DNA of 64,000 nucleotides. Origin: Salticus scenicus (lineage: Eukaryota; Arthropoda; Arachnida; Araneae; Salticidae). A model generated the notes under the pieces. It was given only the letters and a program-made list of their open reading frames with translations, searched no databases and was not told where the DNA came from. The position numbers and the translations under genes were made by a program. Positions 34,036-45,159 of this stretch are shown here, piece after piece. The stretch spans positions 236,049,688 to 236,113,687 of the forward strand of contig OZ005650.1 in the NCBI GenBank assembly GCA_963930645.1, read 5' to 3'. Each line of letters begins with the position of its first letter. Within the stretch, counting starts at the first letter, position 1.

Positions 34036-34850
34036 GATTTTAAACATCTACCTTCATTTTTTCTAAACAAAGTTTTCAATTGATAAAAGTTAACTTTTAA
34101 AGAACAATAAACACCGACAATTTATTAATTTTAAAAGTTTTTTTTTTTTTTTTTTTTTTTTTTTCTTTAATTTTTTTAAGAAACTGAAAAAAATAATATT
34201 AGGAATATGGTATGGTATGTTTATAAGATAAGAGATGGCGTCACAAAAACTCTTAAAATATTATCCTGTGTAGGAAAATTTTCGGTGAAATGAAAATGCA
34301 TACGGCGATAGCCGATAAGTAATCGCGAATTGCTTTATTTGTTAATTGTTTTTATTATTGAGCTTTAATTAGGCGTCTGCCATAGACATGCAAAATATCA
34401 TTGTCGTCTGCTCGAGTTCTATCATCGATGTTCATATTGCACTACATGAAGGGAAGGGAATATTCCCGTTCCGAATTGGTTCATAATTTTCTCGTGCATG
34501 CCCAGATCGGGCGATTTTGGTCTTAAAGAAATACCCTTGTGTTTTAGTATTATAGATTTTCCTTAAAAAAAAAAAAAAAAAAAAAAAGCTGATTTTATTC
34601 TATATTGCCAATTTCTTTCATGAAATAAAATTTTAGTGTAATCTTCATTCTAAACTCATGTAATACGAGCCTCTAAAGAAACAGAAATAAATTACATTAT
34701 CAAAATTTCACAATAAAGAATTCTGTTTTGATCTGATAAGATGTCGGATTTTAATTAAGATTTCCCTCTTTTGATGTCAAAGTTCATTATTGCTAACTTT
34801 TACGCTTTTAAGTTAGTAAATGTGGCCGAATACAGTTCCAAATACTACAC
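34036..34850. other. AT-rich stretch, nothing recognised
   Basis: T run at 34138-34164 and A run at 34565-34587. No gene is visible. Confidence 0.5.
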
Positions 34851-34899
34851 TTGAAAACTGTATGTGATTTCATTTCCCATCAACCTGTTACAACAGTCG

Positions 34900-35430
34900 T
34901 ACAATCCGCGATTGTAATGATCGATAGATGGCGCTTTCTCAACACTGCAGTTGTTAGTAAACATTGCCACGTGTGTTCCATTAGTGTTCTTTTTGTTATT
35001 TTACTTAATATTCGTACTATAATTTCTCCGCCATTACATTATGGAAAATTGATTGCTTTTGGAAAAAATACTTCAGTTTATTCAAAGTTCGATCGGAAGT
35101 AGATTTTTAACTGAAGTTGAACAAATATTAGTTTCAAATCATCGGATTAATTCTTTACTTCCATTAGCCGAAGCAACTGAAATTTTAAATTTGTCATTTG
35201 GAAATAAATGGAAGCTCAATTCTGGATTTCTTGATCCTTTGGAGTTAGATTGTAGCACACAACAGTATGTGTTATCTTTTTTACCGTATTTATTCATTTT
35301 TATTCAATAAATATATGTGAAACTAAATATCGGCAAGCAATGGCGGCTGTATGGAATTCGAATTAAACCATGTTTATTGTAATTTCACCTTAGCCCACCA
35401 GAGGGCGAGCATTTCATTACAATCGCGGAT
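34900..35430. repeat. Inverted ~20-35 bp arms enclosing a candidate exon
   Basis: ATCCGCGATTGTAATGA at 34904-34920 is mirrored by TCATTACAATCGCGGAT at 35414-35430. Next to each arm sits a motif like the arthropod/vertebrate CTCF core: AGATGGCGC at 34926-34934 and CCACCAGAGGGCG at 35395-35407. The arms may be ends of an inserted element or a fortuitous pair. Confidence 0.5.
35041..35264 (+). pseudogene. Candidate first coding exon of an unknown gene, in-frame TGA at codon 4
   Basis: From ATG GAA AAT TGA the frame continues open as LLLEKILQFIQSSIGSRFLT, then EVEQILVSNHRINSLLPLAE, and on to LELDCSTQ. It then meets CAACA|GTATGT, a good 5' splice site (GT at 35265-35266). Composition and length look coding. 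The TGA at 35050-35052 means that this is a decayed exon, that translation starts elsewhere, or that the base is a variant or error. Upstream GCCACGTG and an AT-poor 5' region could be a promoter. No following exon was recognised, and I do not know the protein. It lies inside the inverted arms at 34900-35430, so it could be a fragment carried by a mobile element. Confidence 0.4.
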
Positions 35431-36358
35431 AGTTGAAAAATTAGGTGCCAAATACAACGTATTTAAAAAAAAAAAAAAAAAAAAAAAAAGAATTTTTTTT
35501 TTTTAATATGAATGAATCTCTTTTGTGCTTGCTTAAAAATGCATTTCAGTTAATTAAAAAAGCTCTACAAAACATTTTTTTTTTTTTAAATCCCCTCTCC
35601 AACTACACCAAAAACATAGCAGAAAATATTGCTCAGGAGATTTTTTTAAAGAGTCACGACTGCTTTGATGCGCTTGTTCGTATCGCATTTATAAAATAAC
35701 CCGTTAACCAACAAATTAAACTGTGTGAATTAAAATTAATGTCGGCTGTCCCAGAGGACGCTGACAATATATCTTGAACACACGCTCTCTTACGAGAAAA
35801 ACCAGAGGTAGGTTAAGTTGGCTGGAGTTAAAATGATTTTAAGTACACATTTAAAATGTTTAATGGTGTCAGTTAATTAGTTCAAGGCTGGGATATGTTC
35901 ATTCAAAGTTTTGTACTTATTACTTTTAAACGCCTGTTCTCTGGTGCTTTTTTATATTGTTAATCTTGTATAAAATAAACGGGATTAAAATCAAAGGATA
36001 ACTTCATATATCAAAAATTCATGCGCCTCTAATCTAGTTTTTTGATGAATAAAGTGAAATGAAGCAAAATTTTCTAAGAATGAGATGTTTCTTTGTACGC
36101 ACTGACATTAAAAAGTTGCTACAATTTGTTAAAAAACACAATTTTCATTTAAGTCTTTAACAACTATACATTTCCAAACAAATTTTAGCTTAAAGTATTT
36201 TTTAAAATAGTATGTTATGGCCATTACAGGACTTTCTTCTATATGTTCCTAGGCAAATTCACACAGTACAAATAATTTATTAAAATTATTATTTATTTAT
36301 ATTATCTTCCATCATGAATGCAGACGATTTTCATTCTAGAGAAGTACAACACTAAACA
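35431..36358. other. AT-rich stretch, nothing recognised
   Basis: A run at 35465-35489. Open stretches here come from low-complexity sequence. Confidence 0.5.
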
Positions 36359-36360
36359 TA

Positions 36361-36509
36361 GCTACCAACCATTACGATTTTTTGACAACTGTATCTTTTT
36401 ATGGAAAATCTATATAAGATATTATAGCAGTTTTCTATAGACAAATATGGACAAACATTCAATAAAAAACAAAAAATACTGGTGTCAAAAAATCATAACG
36501 GTTGACAGC
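36361..36509. mobile_element. Small TIR element (MITE) with TA flanks
   Basis: GCTACCAACCATTACGATTT then TTTGACA at 36361 mirrors TGTCAAAAAATCATAACGGT then TGACAGC ending 36509. TA lies on both sides (36359-36360 and 36510-36511), as for Tc1/mariner-type MITEs. About 150 bp, non-coding. Confidence 0.7.
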
Positions 36510-36559
36510 TATGCACTAAATATCCAAAGAACGTAAATTTTATCCTCGATATGACATTT

Positions 36560-36750
36560 TAATTTTTTTTTTTTTTTTTTTTTGGGGGGGGGGGGATTAA
36601 AAAACGAAAAAATTCGATAACTTTATTTTAAATTATCACAGATCGATGGTTCAACCATTTATTTTGAAGGTATTGACGAGCTCTTTTGAAAGATATTCGT
36701 AAAGAAAATTTGCCCCATCGTGATTTGGGGGGGGGGGGGGGGGGGAGTCT
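36560..36750 (+). repeat. Dispersed repeat with flanking G runs
   Basis: Related to 13590-13770 on the opposite strand (AAATTATCACAGATCGATGG; GGTATTGACGAGCTCTTTT). It is preceded by a T run and G run (36562-36595) and followed by a G run of about 19 (36727-36745). Confidence 0.6.
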
Positions 36751-38746
36751 GTGATTTTCGAAATAATTATATTTTATTTTGTTTCTTTCCTTTTCATTTT
36801 TTAAGAATAAAATTTTAGATGTTTTAGATAATTTCTTAACATTTTTGCATTTATAAATGCTTCCGAATATTATTATTTTTAGGAAAAAATTTTATTCTTT
36901 AAGAATGTAAGATTTTCAAATGTATGAACTAAAAGCCTGAGAAATGCATAAAACATATTAGATGCAAGAAATTTATTAGGATTAAAAGAAAAAAAATCTT
37001 ACAAAATAACCGAAGCATTTAATATATATATATATAACTTGGCTTTTACTACGTTTAATATTTCATTATTATATAGAGAGAGATAGATAGATAGAGTTGT
37101 TTTTTTTTCTTTTTTCTTGTTAATTAGGTCTTATTTATAGCAAAAATTTTTTAATTAATAAATGGTGTCTTGTAAGCTTTAAAGCCGATTAACGACTCCA
37201 GGGCACTTGCCTTGACCTGTGTCCCCGTAGGGGATCTTTCTGAGGGGATCTTTCTAATCCGTTCTTGAGTAAATTTAGAGAAAACCACACGGAAAACTCC
37301 GAACGGCTAGAGCAGTAATTATAACTTGGATTTGAATCCGGCACTTTCCATTTATAAACTTATCTGTCGGCCATGGGCGTAGGAGTTGGTGTTGGTGTTT
37401 GGGAATAAGGCCGATTGACTACTCTGGGGTCTTAGGCTTGAGGGGGAGTGCCTTCCTTAGAGGTCTTTCTAAAGGGGTCCTAGCCCGTATATACGCAAGT
37501 TTCGGACAAAACTACGGAAAACTCCGAACAGCTAAGTCGACGAGCGCGACCTGGAATCGAACTCGGCACCTCACGTCTACGAGCTTTGAGCACAGAAGCG
37601 CTCAGCCGCTGGTGTCCCCCATGGTTGTGGGAAAAGGGGGGACTCAAGCCCCCCCCCTCCCCTATTGATTATCACAATATTTTTTTTTAATGGCAAATGA
37701 AAAAAATCACCCATTTAAAAGCCGAATTAAAATCTTATAAATGTTCCTAATTAACGATAATTTGTAATTAATACTAATTTGTAATTAATTAGTGAATATT
37801 AATTCATATTTAATTATTAATTGATTTTCTTGGTAACAATTTTACGTAATTTTTAAAATGACATTTCTTAACCCCCTCCCATGATTTTGGAATTGCTATG
37901 TCCCTGCTATCGGCCACATTGATTAAAGAGATATTTTTACATATGAAGTAAAAATGACTTCAGAATTTTGTATAAAAGAAATTTACATTATATTTCCATG
38001 CTAAAGTTAATTTTTCTAATCTTTCCAACTTTGTTTCAAAAGTTTAAACGCTAATTTTTAAGAATGTCAATGATTTTAATTAAATGATAAAAAACCGCTA
38101 TTTAAGTCACTATTTTAATAGATTAATTTTTATTCATTACTTAAAAACCGCAAGTTTCTTAGCTCTTAAAATGTTAAAAAATAAATAAATAAACAAATAA
38201 CAATAATAAAATAATCAATAAAAGTTTTAAAAAAATTCTATACTTTCCAAAATACTTATACTGTATTTTGTTCCTTTCTATTTCTAATTTTCATTCTTTA
38301 AAAATTTAATTTTAGATTATTTGCATGAATTGTTGACATTTCTTATAAATTTTTACTATTATAAAAACTGTTAATATATATAATTTACTATTACATACTT
38401 TTCTTCTCTCTTTCTCCCTTTTCTTTTTTCTGTCTTTCTTCTTCTTCTTCTTTTTTTTTCTTTGGGAAATTATTTCTTTTATAACATAAGAATTTTAAAT
38501 TCATAAAATTTGAGAAATTGATAGTAAAAATGTCAAGGCCAATCGACTGCACGAAGGTCCTACGGTGAAATGACCTCCGTGAGTAAATCTATAGACTCAA
38601 AACTTGATAAACTGATGGTATAGGTGTTAAGGAAAATTGACTACCTGAAGATCCTAGGCCAAATTGGAATGTTCTCCGTGGAGGTCCTAGTCCACACTTA
38701 CACGAATTTCGGAGAAAACTACAGAAAACTCCGAACAGTTAAGCAG

Positions 38747-38826
38747 ACGAGCGAGCACGGACTAGGATTGAACCCGGCACTTCTCGTCTGCCATCTTCGA
38801 GAGCAAAACCTCTGGGCCACTGGTGG
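38747..38826 (-). repeat. tRNA-like block of the array (best preserved example)
   Basis: On the minus strand CACCAGTGGCCCAGAGGTTT has an A-box pattern like Leu/Ser tRNA (TGGCC.AG.GG), and GCCGGGTTCAATCCTAG has a B box. The anticodon arm and acceptor stem are not kept. This points to a tRNA-derived SINE head read on the minus strand. Confidence 0.6.
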
Positions 38827-39937
38827 GACTTAGTGAAAAAATATTTCCTTAGAAAACCATCAAGATACTTACTTTCTTTTTCTTCCACACTAATTATATT
38901 TTATGCGAAAGAAAAAAAAATAAATAAATCATGAAAGGAAGAAGGATTTGCGTGTAACCTTCAGATTAACCTTCAGATTTACAGGAGTACATTAAAATAT
39001 TCAGATAGATTAAGCGGTGCGATTATAATCTAACAGCTGTTTTTTTTTTTTTTTTTTTTTTTTCGTTGAGCCTTTTTAACACTCTTCAAAATGCCTAGAT
39101 TAATTTTAATTTCAGTTAGTCTATCTGTATACTTTTCTGTCCTTCTGTCTGTTGTGTGATAACATGGGCAAAGAATATTCAAAGTTATACGATACTGCAG
39201 GTGCGTACAGTTAAAAAGTGTTACTAATCAATGCATACTGCCTGATTTTGCACTCTTTTTTTTTTTTTTTTTTTCTTTCTTTTTTTAACAATATAAAAAA
39301 TTTAAACCCATGAGCTGAAAACCTGAGAAATTGATGGTGTGGTGGTTTAAGTGTTAAGGGCGGTTGTCTACGCGTGTTTCACCAGTCTTGGTGGCATGCC
39401 CATCTTGGGGTCTTTCCATGGGCTCCGAACACGTGTTTATGAGAATTTCGAAAAAAAAAAAAAAAAAAAAAAAAACTACGTAAACTTTTTAGAAACCGCT
39501 ACTTGGACTCAAATCCAGAATTTCTCGTTTGCCAGCCTTGTTTCGGCAAAGTAGAGTAGAAAAATATTTCTTTATAAAATCATAAAGGCATTAATTTTTT
39601 TTAAACAAAGTATGTTTAGGTGGGATAAAAAATAAATAAATAAAAAGCACAAAATGAAGACTTCGTATATGAAGCAAAAATGAATTAAGAATTTTGTATA
39701 GAATAATTTTAGGTGGCTTGGAAAAATTACAACCATTTCTTATAGAACATTTCTGATGAAAGTTTTTCTTTTGTAATGAAAGAATTTAAACTCATGAACT
39801 GAAACCTCTGAAATTGATGGTGAGGTGGTGTAGGTGTGAAGGCCGATTGACCACACGGAGTTTCCTCAGCCTTGGTGGCATGGCCTTCTTAGGGGGTTTT
39901 CTAAAGGCTCCTAAACCGTATTAACACGAATAATAAT

Positions 39938-39971
<34 letters not shown>

Positions 39972-40305
39972 ATAGAAAACTCCTAGAGACCGCTATTTGA
40001 AATCGAACACGGCACTTCTCGTCTGTCAGGTTTTTCAGCAGAACCTCTCGGGAAAGTGGGATGAATAAAAATATTTCCTTACAAAATCATTAAGACATTT
40101 ACTTTTTTTCTTTTCTGAAACTAATTATGTTTACGTGGAAGGGGAAAAAACTGAAATGAATGCTTCATATGTGAAGAAGAAATGAATTTAAAATCTCGTA
40201 TAAAATAATTTTAGATAATTTGGATAAGTTGCAACCATTTCTTATACAACATCTATATCTATCTATCTATAAACATATGAGTGTTGAAAAGGAATTAACT
40301 TATTC

Positions 40306-40306
<1 letters not shown>

Positions 40307-40352
<46 letters not shown>
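40307..40352. repeat. (TA)n microsatellite
   Basis: About 22 TA units. A second similar run of about 19 units is at 41106-41144. Confidence 0.9.
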
Positions 40353-40354
<2 letters not shown>

Positions 40355-41103
40355 TAAAGATATTTTTCTTTTATAGTACAAAAGTTTTAAATTCATGAGA
40401 TGAAAACCTGTTAAATTGATGGTTCGATGAAGTAGGTGTTAAGACGGATTGACTATACGTGCGTTTTACGCCAAGGTGGAGTCCCTTTCTTGGGGGCTTC
40501 CTGAGGAATTCCAGCCCGTATTTAAGGGAATTTCGGAGAAAATCACGAATAACTCGGTATAGCTAGGCCGACAAGCGTGACCTGGTTTCGAACCAGGCAC
40601 TTTTCTTTTGCCAGTTTCGAGAGCAGAACCTTTTGGCCACTGGTGGCGCCTCAAGGGATGAAAAAAATTACTTCAAGAAATTATTTTCATTATTTCAATG
40701 AAGACTTTTACTCTTTCATAATGTAAGTTTTTTAGATATATAAACTGAAAACCTGACAAATATATAAAATGATGTAATAAATTAATTAGGATAAAAAAAA
40801 TTATCCTTACAAAATAATTAAGATATTTACAATATATTCATTTATTTATTTTTTTTCATACTAATTATGTTTTACTTGGAACAAAATTTTTAAAATATTG
40901 AATATTTTGACTACCTTCCTAGTTCTGGGTGGAATGTCCGGCGTGTGTGTCTTTCTAAGGGGGGGGGGGTCCAAGTTCATTTTTCAGCAAATTTAGGAGA
41001 AAACCACAGAAAACTATGAATTGCTATGCCAACGAATTCGACATGGATTTGCTTAAGTTAAAAATAAAAGAAATTAAAGTTTCAAATAATTGAATTTTAT
41101 TTA

Positions 41104-41148
<45 letters not shown>

Positions 41149-41749
41149 ACATTTTTTAATTTTCTTCCTTTTTTTTTAAATTTAATTATTTTAGATAGTT
41201 TGGATTAATGGCAATTATTTCTTATAAATTTCTACTTTTATAAATGCTTTCTTTTTCAAAGATTTTTTTTTTTAACAATATAAGAATTTTAAACCCATAC
41301 GCTTGAAAATCTGAGAAATTGATGGTATAGGTGAAAAGGCCGATTGATTACATGAGAGTCCTAGGACAAAACAGAGTGTCATCGCAGTGTCCTAGTCAAC
41401 CTTTATGTGAGTTTCGGAGAAAACTATGGAAAATCCCAAACAACTAAGCAGAGTAGCATGACCTGGAATTGAACCCGGCACTTCTGGTCTGTCAGTGGTA
41501 CAAAGAAAAAAAAAATTCTTATAAATTGACCAAGACATTTACTTTTTTTCATACTAATTATGTTTTACGAGGAAGAAAAAGAAAAATGATAAAATGAAGG
41601 CTTTGTATGGGAAGAAAAAGTTGCATAAAAATTTTGTATAAATTAAATTTGTGTTATTTTTATGCTAAAACTAATTTTTCTAACCTTTTCAAGTTTAATT
41701 CAAAATTTATAACACTAATTTTTAAGAGTGTCAACAACTTTAATAAATG

Positions 41750-41784
<35 letters not shown>

Positions 41785-41807
41785 AGCAATTTAAATAACT
41801 ATTTTAA

Positions 41808-41843
<36 letters not shown>

Positions 41844-41844
<1 letters not shown>

Positions 41845-44419
41845 CTATATTATTAAAATCAGACTTTTGTCTGTAAATTTGTCGGAATCGAAAATTTTTG
41901 CGATATCTTCACGTTTCACACCCCATGAAAGCCGAAAATGACTTCAGAAAATTTTGCCTGTGTGTGTGTGTGTGTGTGTGTGTGTCATCGTGTCCGTATG
42001 TCGCTTTTTTTGTCCGGGCATCACTTGAGAACGGCTGGACGGAATTCAACGGCGCTTGGCAGGAATTTAAGTCTTCACCCAACTTAAAATTATATCTATC
42101 AACTTTTCAGAAATTCCCCCCCCCGTTCCCTCCCCCTAGGGGGTAAAAGACTAAAACACGTTTGTCCGGGCATCACTCGAGAACGGCTGGACGGAATTCG
42201 ACGGCGCTTGGCAGAAACTTGGGTCTTCACCCAACTTAAAATTATATCTATAGAAATTTTCAAAATTCTGATTAGTGTTTAAATTGTGGGTAAAAAACGT
42301 CTGCGCATGCGCCATAAATATTTTTTCACTAAAACGCTTTGAATGGAAAAATAAAATGCAAAAATAAATTTTTGAGATAAAGACTTTTTTTATTCGCGTG
42401 ATTCGCACTACAAATTATGAAAAGATTGAAATGAAGTTTTTCCATCTGAGTTTCATACTTTAGTTAATTTTAAAACATCTAATTGTCGTATCGAAAAACT
42501 GTTTATACCCCAGGATTCAGAAAAATCACCTCTTTCATTTGGTACAGAATTTGTAACGATAGGCCTGATACTTCTAATTTATTTTCCCCTTTTTCCGTTG
42601 CCACTTAAATTTCATACTTTAGTTATTTTTTAAAAATCTAATTGTCGCATCGAAAAACTGTTTGCACCCCTGGATTAAAAAAAACCACCCCTTTCATTTG
42701 GTATCAAATTTATAAATATAGGTCTGATATTTCTAATTTATTTTCCCCTTTTTCCGTTGCCACTTAAATTTCATACTTTAGTTATTTTTTAAAAATCTAA
42801 TTGTCGCATCGAAGAACTGTTTGCACCCCTGGATTCAGAAAAATCACCCCTTTCATTCGGTATCAAATTTATAAATATAGGTCTGATATTTCTAATTTAT
42901 TTTACCCTTTTTCCGTTTTCAACGCGGATTCGGCAAAAGGTAAATGCATTTATATATTTTTTTATTTTCGAGAAATAAAATGAAATATTTTTAATTTCAC
43001 GTGAATAATAATAAAAATTGGAGAGAAAAATACCTACAAAAGTTGGTGATTTTTTTTTTTTTTTTTTTTTTTTTTTCTGAGGAATTTGCACGTAGATAAA
43101 TATTTTCATGAGATATTTGGCATTAGTTTAATATTTTTATTTAATTAAGCAGTACTTTTCTTTCCTGTAGTAAAACAAATTTTTTTGTTGTTATTATGTA
43201 CTTTATGAAGGTTTTTTTTATGTTCTTCCATTAATTGTAAATGATTATAATTTGGATTTTATTAAGATTTTTTATTTTTATTTTGTAAATATCAGAAAAG
43301 ATTTTTTATTTTATTTTATTATTTTATTTTATTATTTTATTATATTTATTTATTTATTTATTTTCTGTATGGAACAGCTTTAGTATTGGATCCCTTTGGC
43401 AAAATTTGAAATTCGGAACCGACGTAGCTCGGACGTTTCTCGCCAAGATCTTTAATTGCACAATTGAAATAGCCAATTCAGTTCATCGTAAAAATGGCTT
43501 AAAATATTTAAAGTCACCAAAGGGTTCCCATACTAAAGCTGTGCGTTTTGTAGGTATTTATTTATAATATTTTCTATTAAAGACTTCTGTAGTCACGAAA
43601 TTTGGTGCGTAAATTGTTTGTTTGCATCTGGCACTTATTGTAACTGGATTTCACGAAATTTGAAATCCCCCCCCCTTCTCGGAGTCGGAGGGCAATAAAC
43701 GGTATAACTTCAGTAATATTACTCCGTGAGTATAACCCAACAGCTGAATTTGGCGATTTTTCTTTGGCGCCGTTATGAAGGATAACAGTGTCGTTCTGGA
43801 CTGTTTGCGATATAATATGGCAGCCTAATATGTTGTTTATTTTGGATTTATGATTTTATGTTTTATAATTTAGATTATGATTTTATCATTTATCATATAT
43901 GATTTTTAGATTTATGATTTAGCCATAATCGCCAACAAAAAAATCGCCAAATATCGTTATGGGGTTATACTGAAGTTTCTCCCAATAAACATGTGTAAAA
44001 ATATGTTTTTCCGTTTGAATTATCTTAGAATAGCGAATTTTGGTGTGCGGATATTGATTAAGTGTACGCATTATGTACATTAGTGAGATTTTGCAAAACT
44101 TCGAACTCACCCGCTCAGGAAGGGGAAGTAAGAAGTGGGTAAGTTCTGCCGAACGCAGTGGGGACCCAGACTGGATATTGATTAAGTGTACGCATTATGT
44201 ACATTAGTGTGATTTTGCAAAACTTCGAACTCACCCGCTGAGGAAGGGGAAGTAAAGAGTGGGTAAGTTGTGCCGAAGACAGTGGAGACCCAGACTCTTC
44301 ACTTTGCGAGCGAGAAAACCTCTACCAATCACAGCGAGAACTTAGGTTATTAATAAAGATATGGGATTTTGACAACTCATTTAAGTTTAATGTCCAGCGA
44401 AGCGGGCAAAGCCTGCTAG
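41844..44419 (+). mobile_element. Non-autonomous Helitron, copy B
   Basis: Begins TCTATATTATTAAAATCAGA at 41844 and ends GCGGGCAAAGCCTGCTAG at 44419. The hairpin GCGGGC-AAA-GCCTGC (one G:T pair) lies directly before the terminal TAG. Host A precedes and host T follows, the canonical Helitron target. The interior has a (TG)n run (41959-41985), two units with GAACGGCTGGACGGAATTC (42031 and 42179), three ~155 bp units with ATCTAATTGTCGCATCGAA (42470-42930), the nested MITE 43729-43971, and a ~130 bp tandem duplication near the 3' end (GGATATTGATTAAGTGTACG at 44049 and 44173) that copy A lacks. It is inserted in the tandem array. Confidence 0.88.
43729..43971. mobile_element. MITE nested in Helitron copy B
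   Basis: AGTATAACCCAACAGCTGAA and the right end TATCGTTATGGGGTTATACT are imperfect mirrors. The interior matches the copies at 6480-6665 and 24427-24681 (TTTGGCGCCGTTATGAAGGA; ATTTATGATTT). Just outside the left tip, TTCAGTAATATTACTCC indicates a small rearrangement not seen in copy A. Confidence 0.75.
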
Positions 44420-44452
44420 TTCATTAATAAAAAACTTAGCTTCCCAGCTTTA

Positions 44453-44488
<36 letters not shown>

Positions 44489-44787
44489 GCAAATAACAAT
44501 TTTAAATTATTTTTATACTTTCCAAAATACTTTACTACATTTTGTTTGTTTCTTTTTCCGATTTAAATTTTTTAAATATAATTTTAGATGATTTTGATAA
44601 TTGACAGCCATTTGATGCACATTCTTACATTTATTTTTACTTTTTTACTTTTCCTAGAGCTTTATTTTTGGCTTTGGCAGAAGAATGTCCAATGTCACAT
44701 CCAAGAGCAAAGTATTTTCGTGCCTATTATACTAAATATGTAATTTAAATGATTTAAAATTAATAAAATTATCTCTGTCTCCTATCA
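44420..44787. other. End of the tandem array after the Helitron
   Basis: AAT microsatellite at 44455-44486, then AATTTTAGATGATTTTGATA resembling the array unit. No gene is visible. Confidence 0.5.
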
Positions 44788-45159
44788 GTTACATCCAGAC
44801 TGAAACATTGTGATCACAAATAGGTAAACAATCACAAATCTGGCTGTGTTTCAATCCAAACGCAACATTTGTTTACAAAACTGATCGCAAAGTTGTGAGC
44901 GATGAGGGGGAAATTTGTGACTGCCTCGGAGCTCTCACAACTCGATCGCAGGTGTACTATCGCCTCAAAAAACATGGCCGCTGTTGTCCAGTGATATCGA
45001 AGAAAGTAATAGTCACAGACAAGGATATAATTTGTCTGTTGTAATAATCATTCTTGAAATGATAATACATAATCCGAAACAAATATTATAATATTTCATT
45101 AATCTACAATATGAATTAAATACTATCCAACATAGTGAAACTCTTCTTTACTCGGAAAT

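Larger units (their letters stand above)
36780..41830. repeat. Long-period degenerate tandem array with SINE-like module, about eight units
   Basis: A unit of roughly 500-750 bp recurs. In order it has: a TTTTAGATNATTTGGAT / TTTCTTATAAA segment; AATTTTAAACTCATGA.CTGAAAACCTGA; TTGATGGT..GTAGGTGTTAAGG; CCGATTGACTACACG; GGGTCTTTCTAAGGGGTCC; GAATTTCGGAGAAAACTACG; AAACTCCGAACAGCTAAG; a tRNA-like block; AAAATATTTCCTTA; and ACTAATTATGTTTTACGTGG. tRNA-like blocks lie near 37340, 37560-37625, 38755-38826, 39500-39550, 40000-40060, 40575-40650, 41000-41045 and 41460-41500. Units are strongly diverged and of unequal length. The array resumes at 44425-44650 beyond Helitron copy B. Confidence 0.75.

Noticed and set aside
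34851..35102. Plus-strand frame overlapping the candidate exon
   Set aside because: Different frame, starts from a TTG, and lacks the coding-like composition of the overlapping exon frame.
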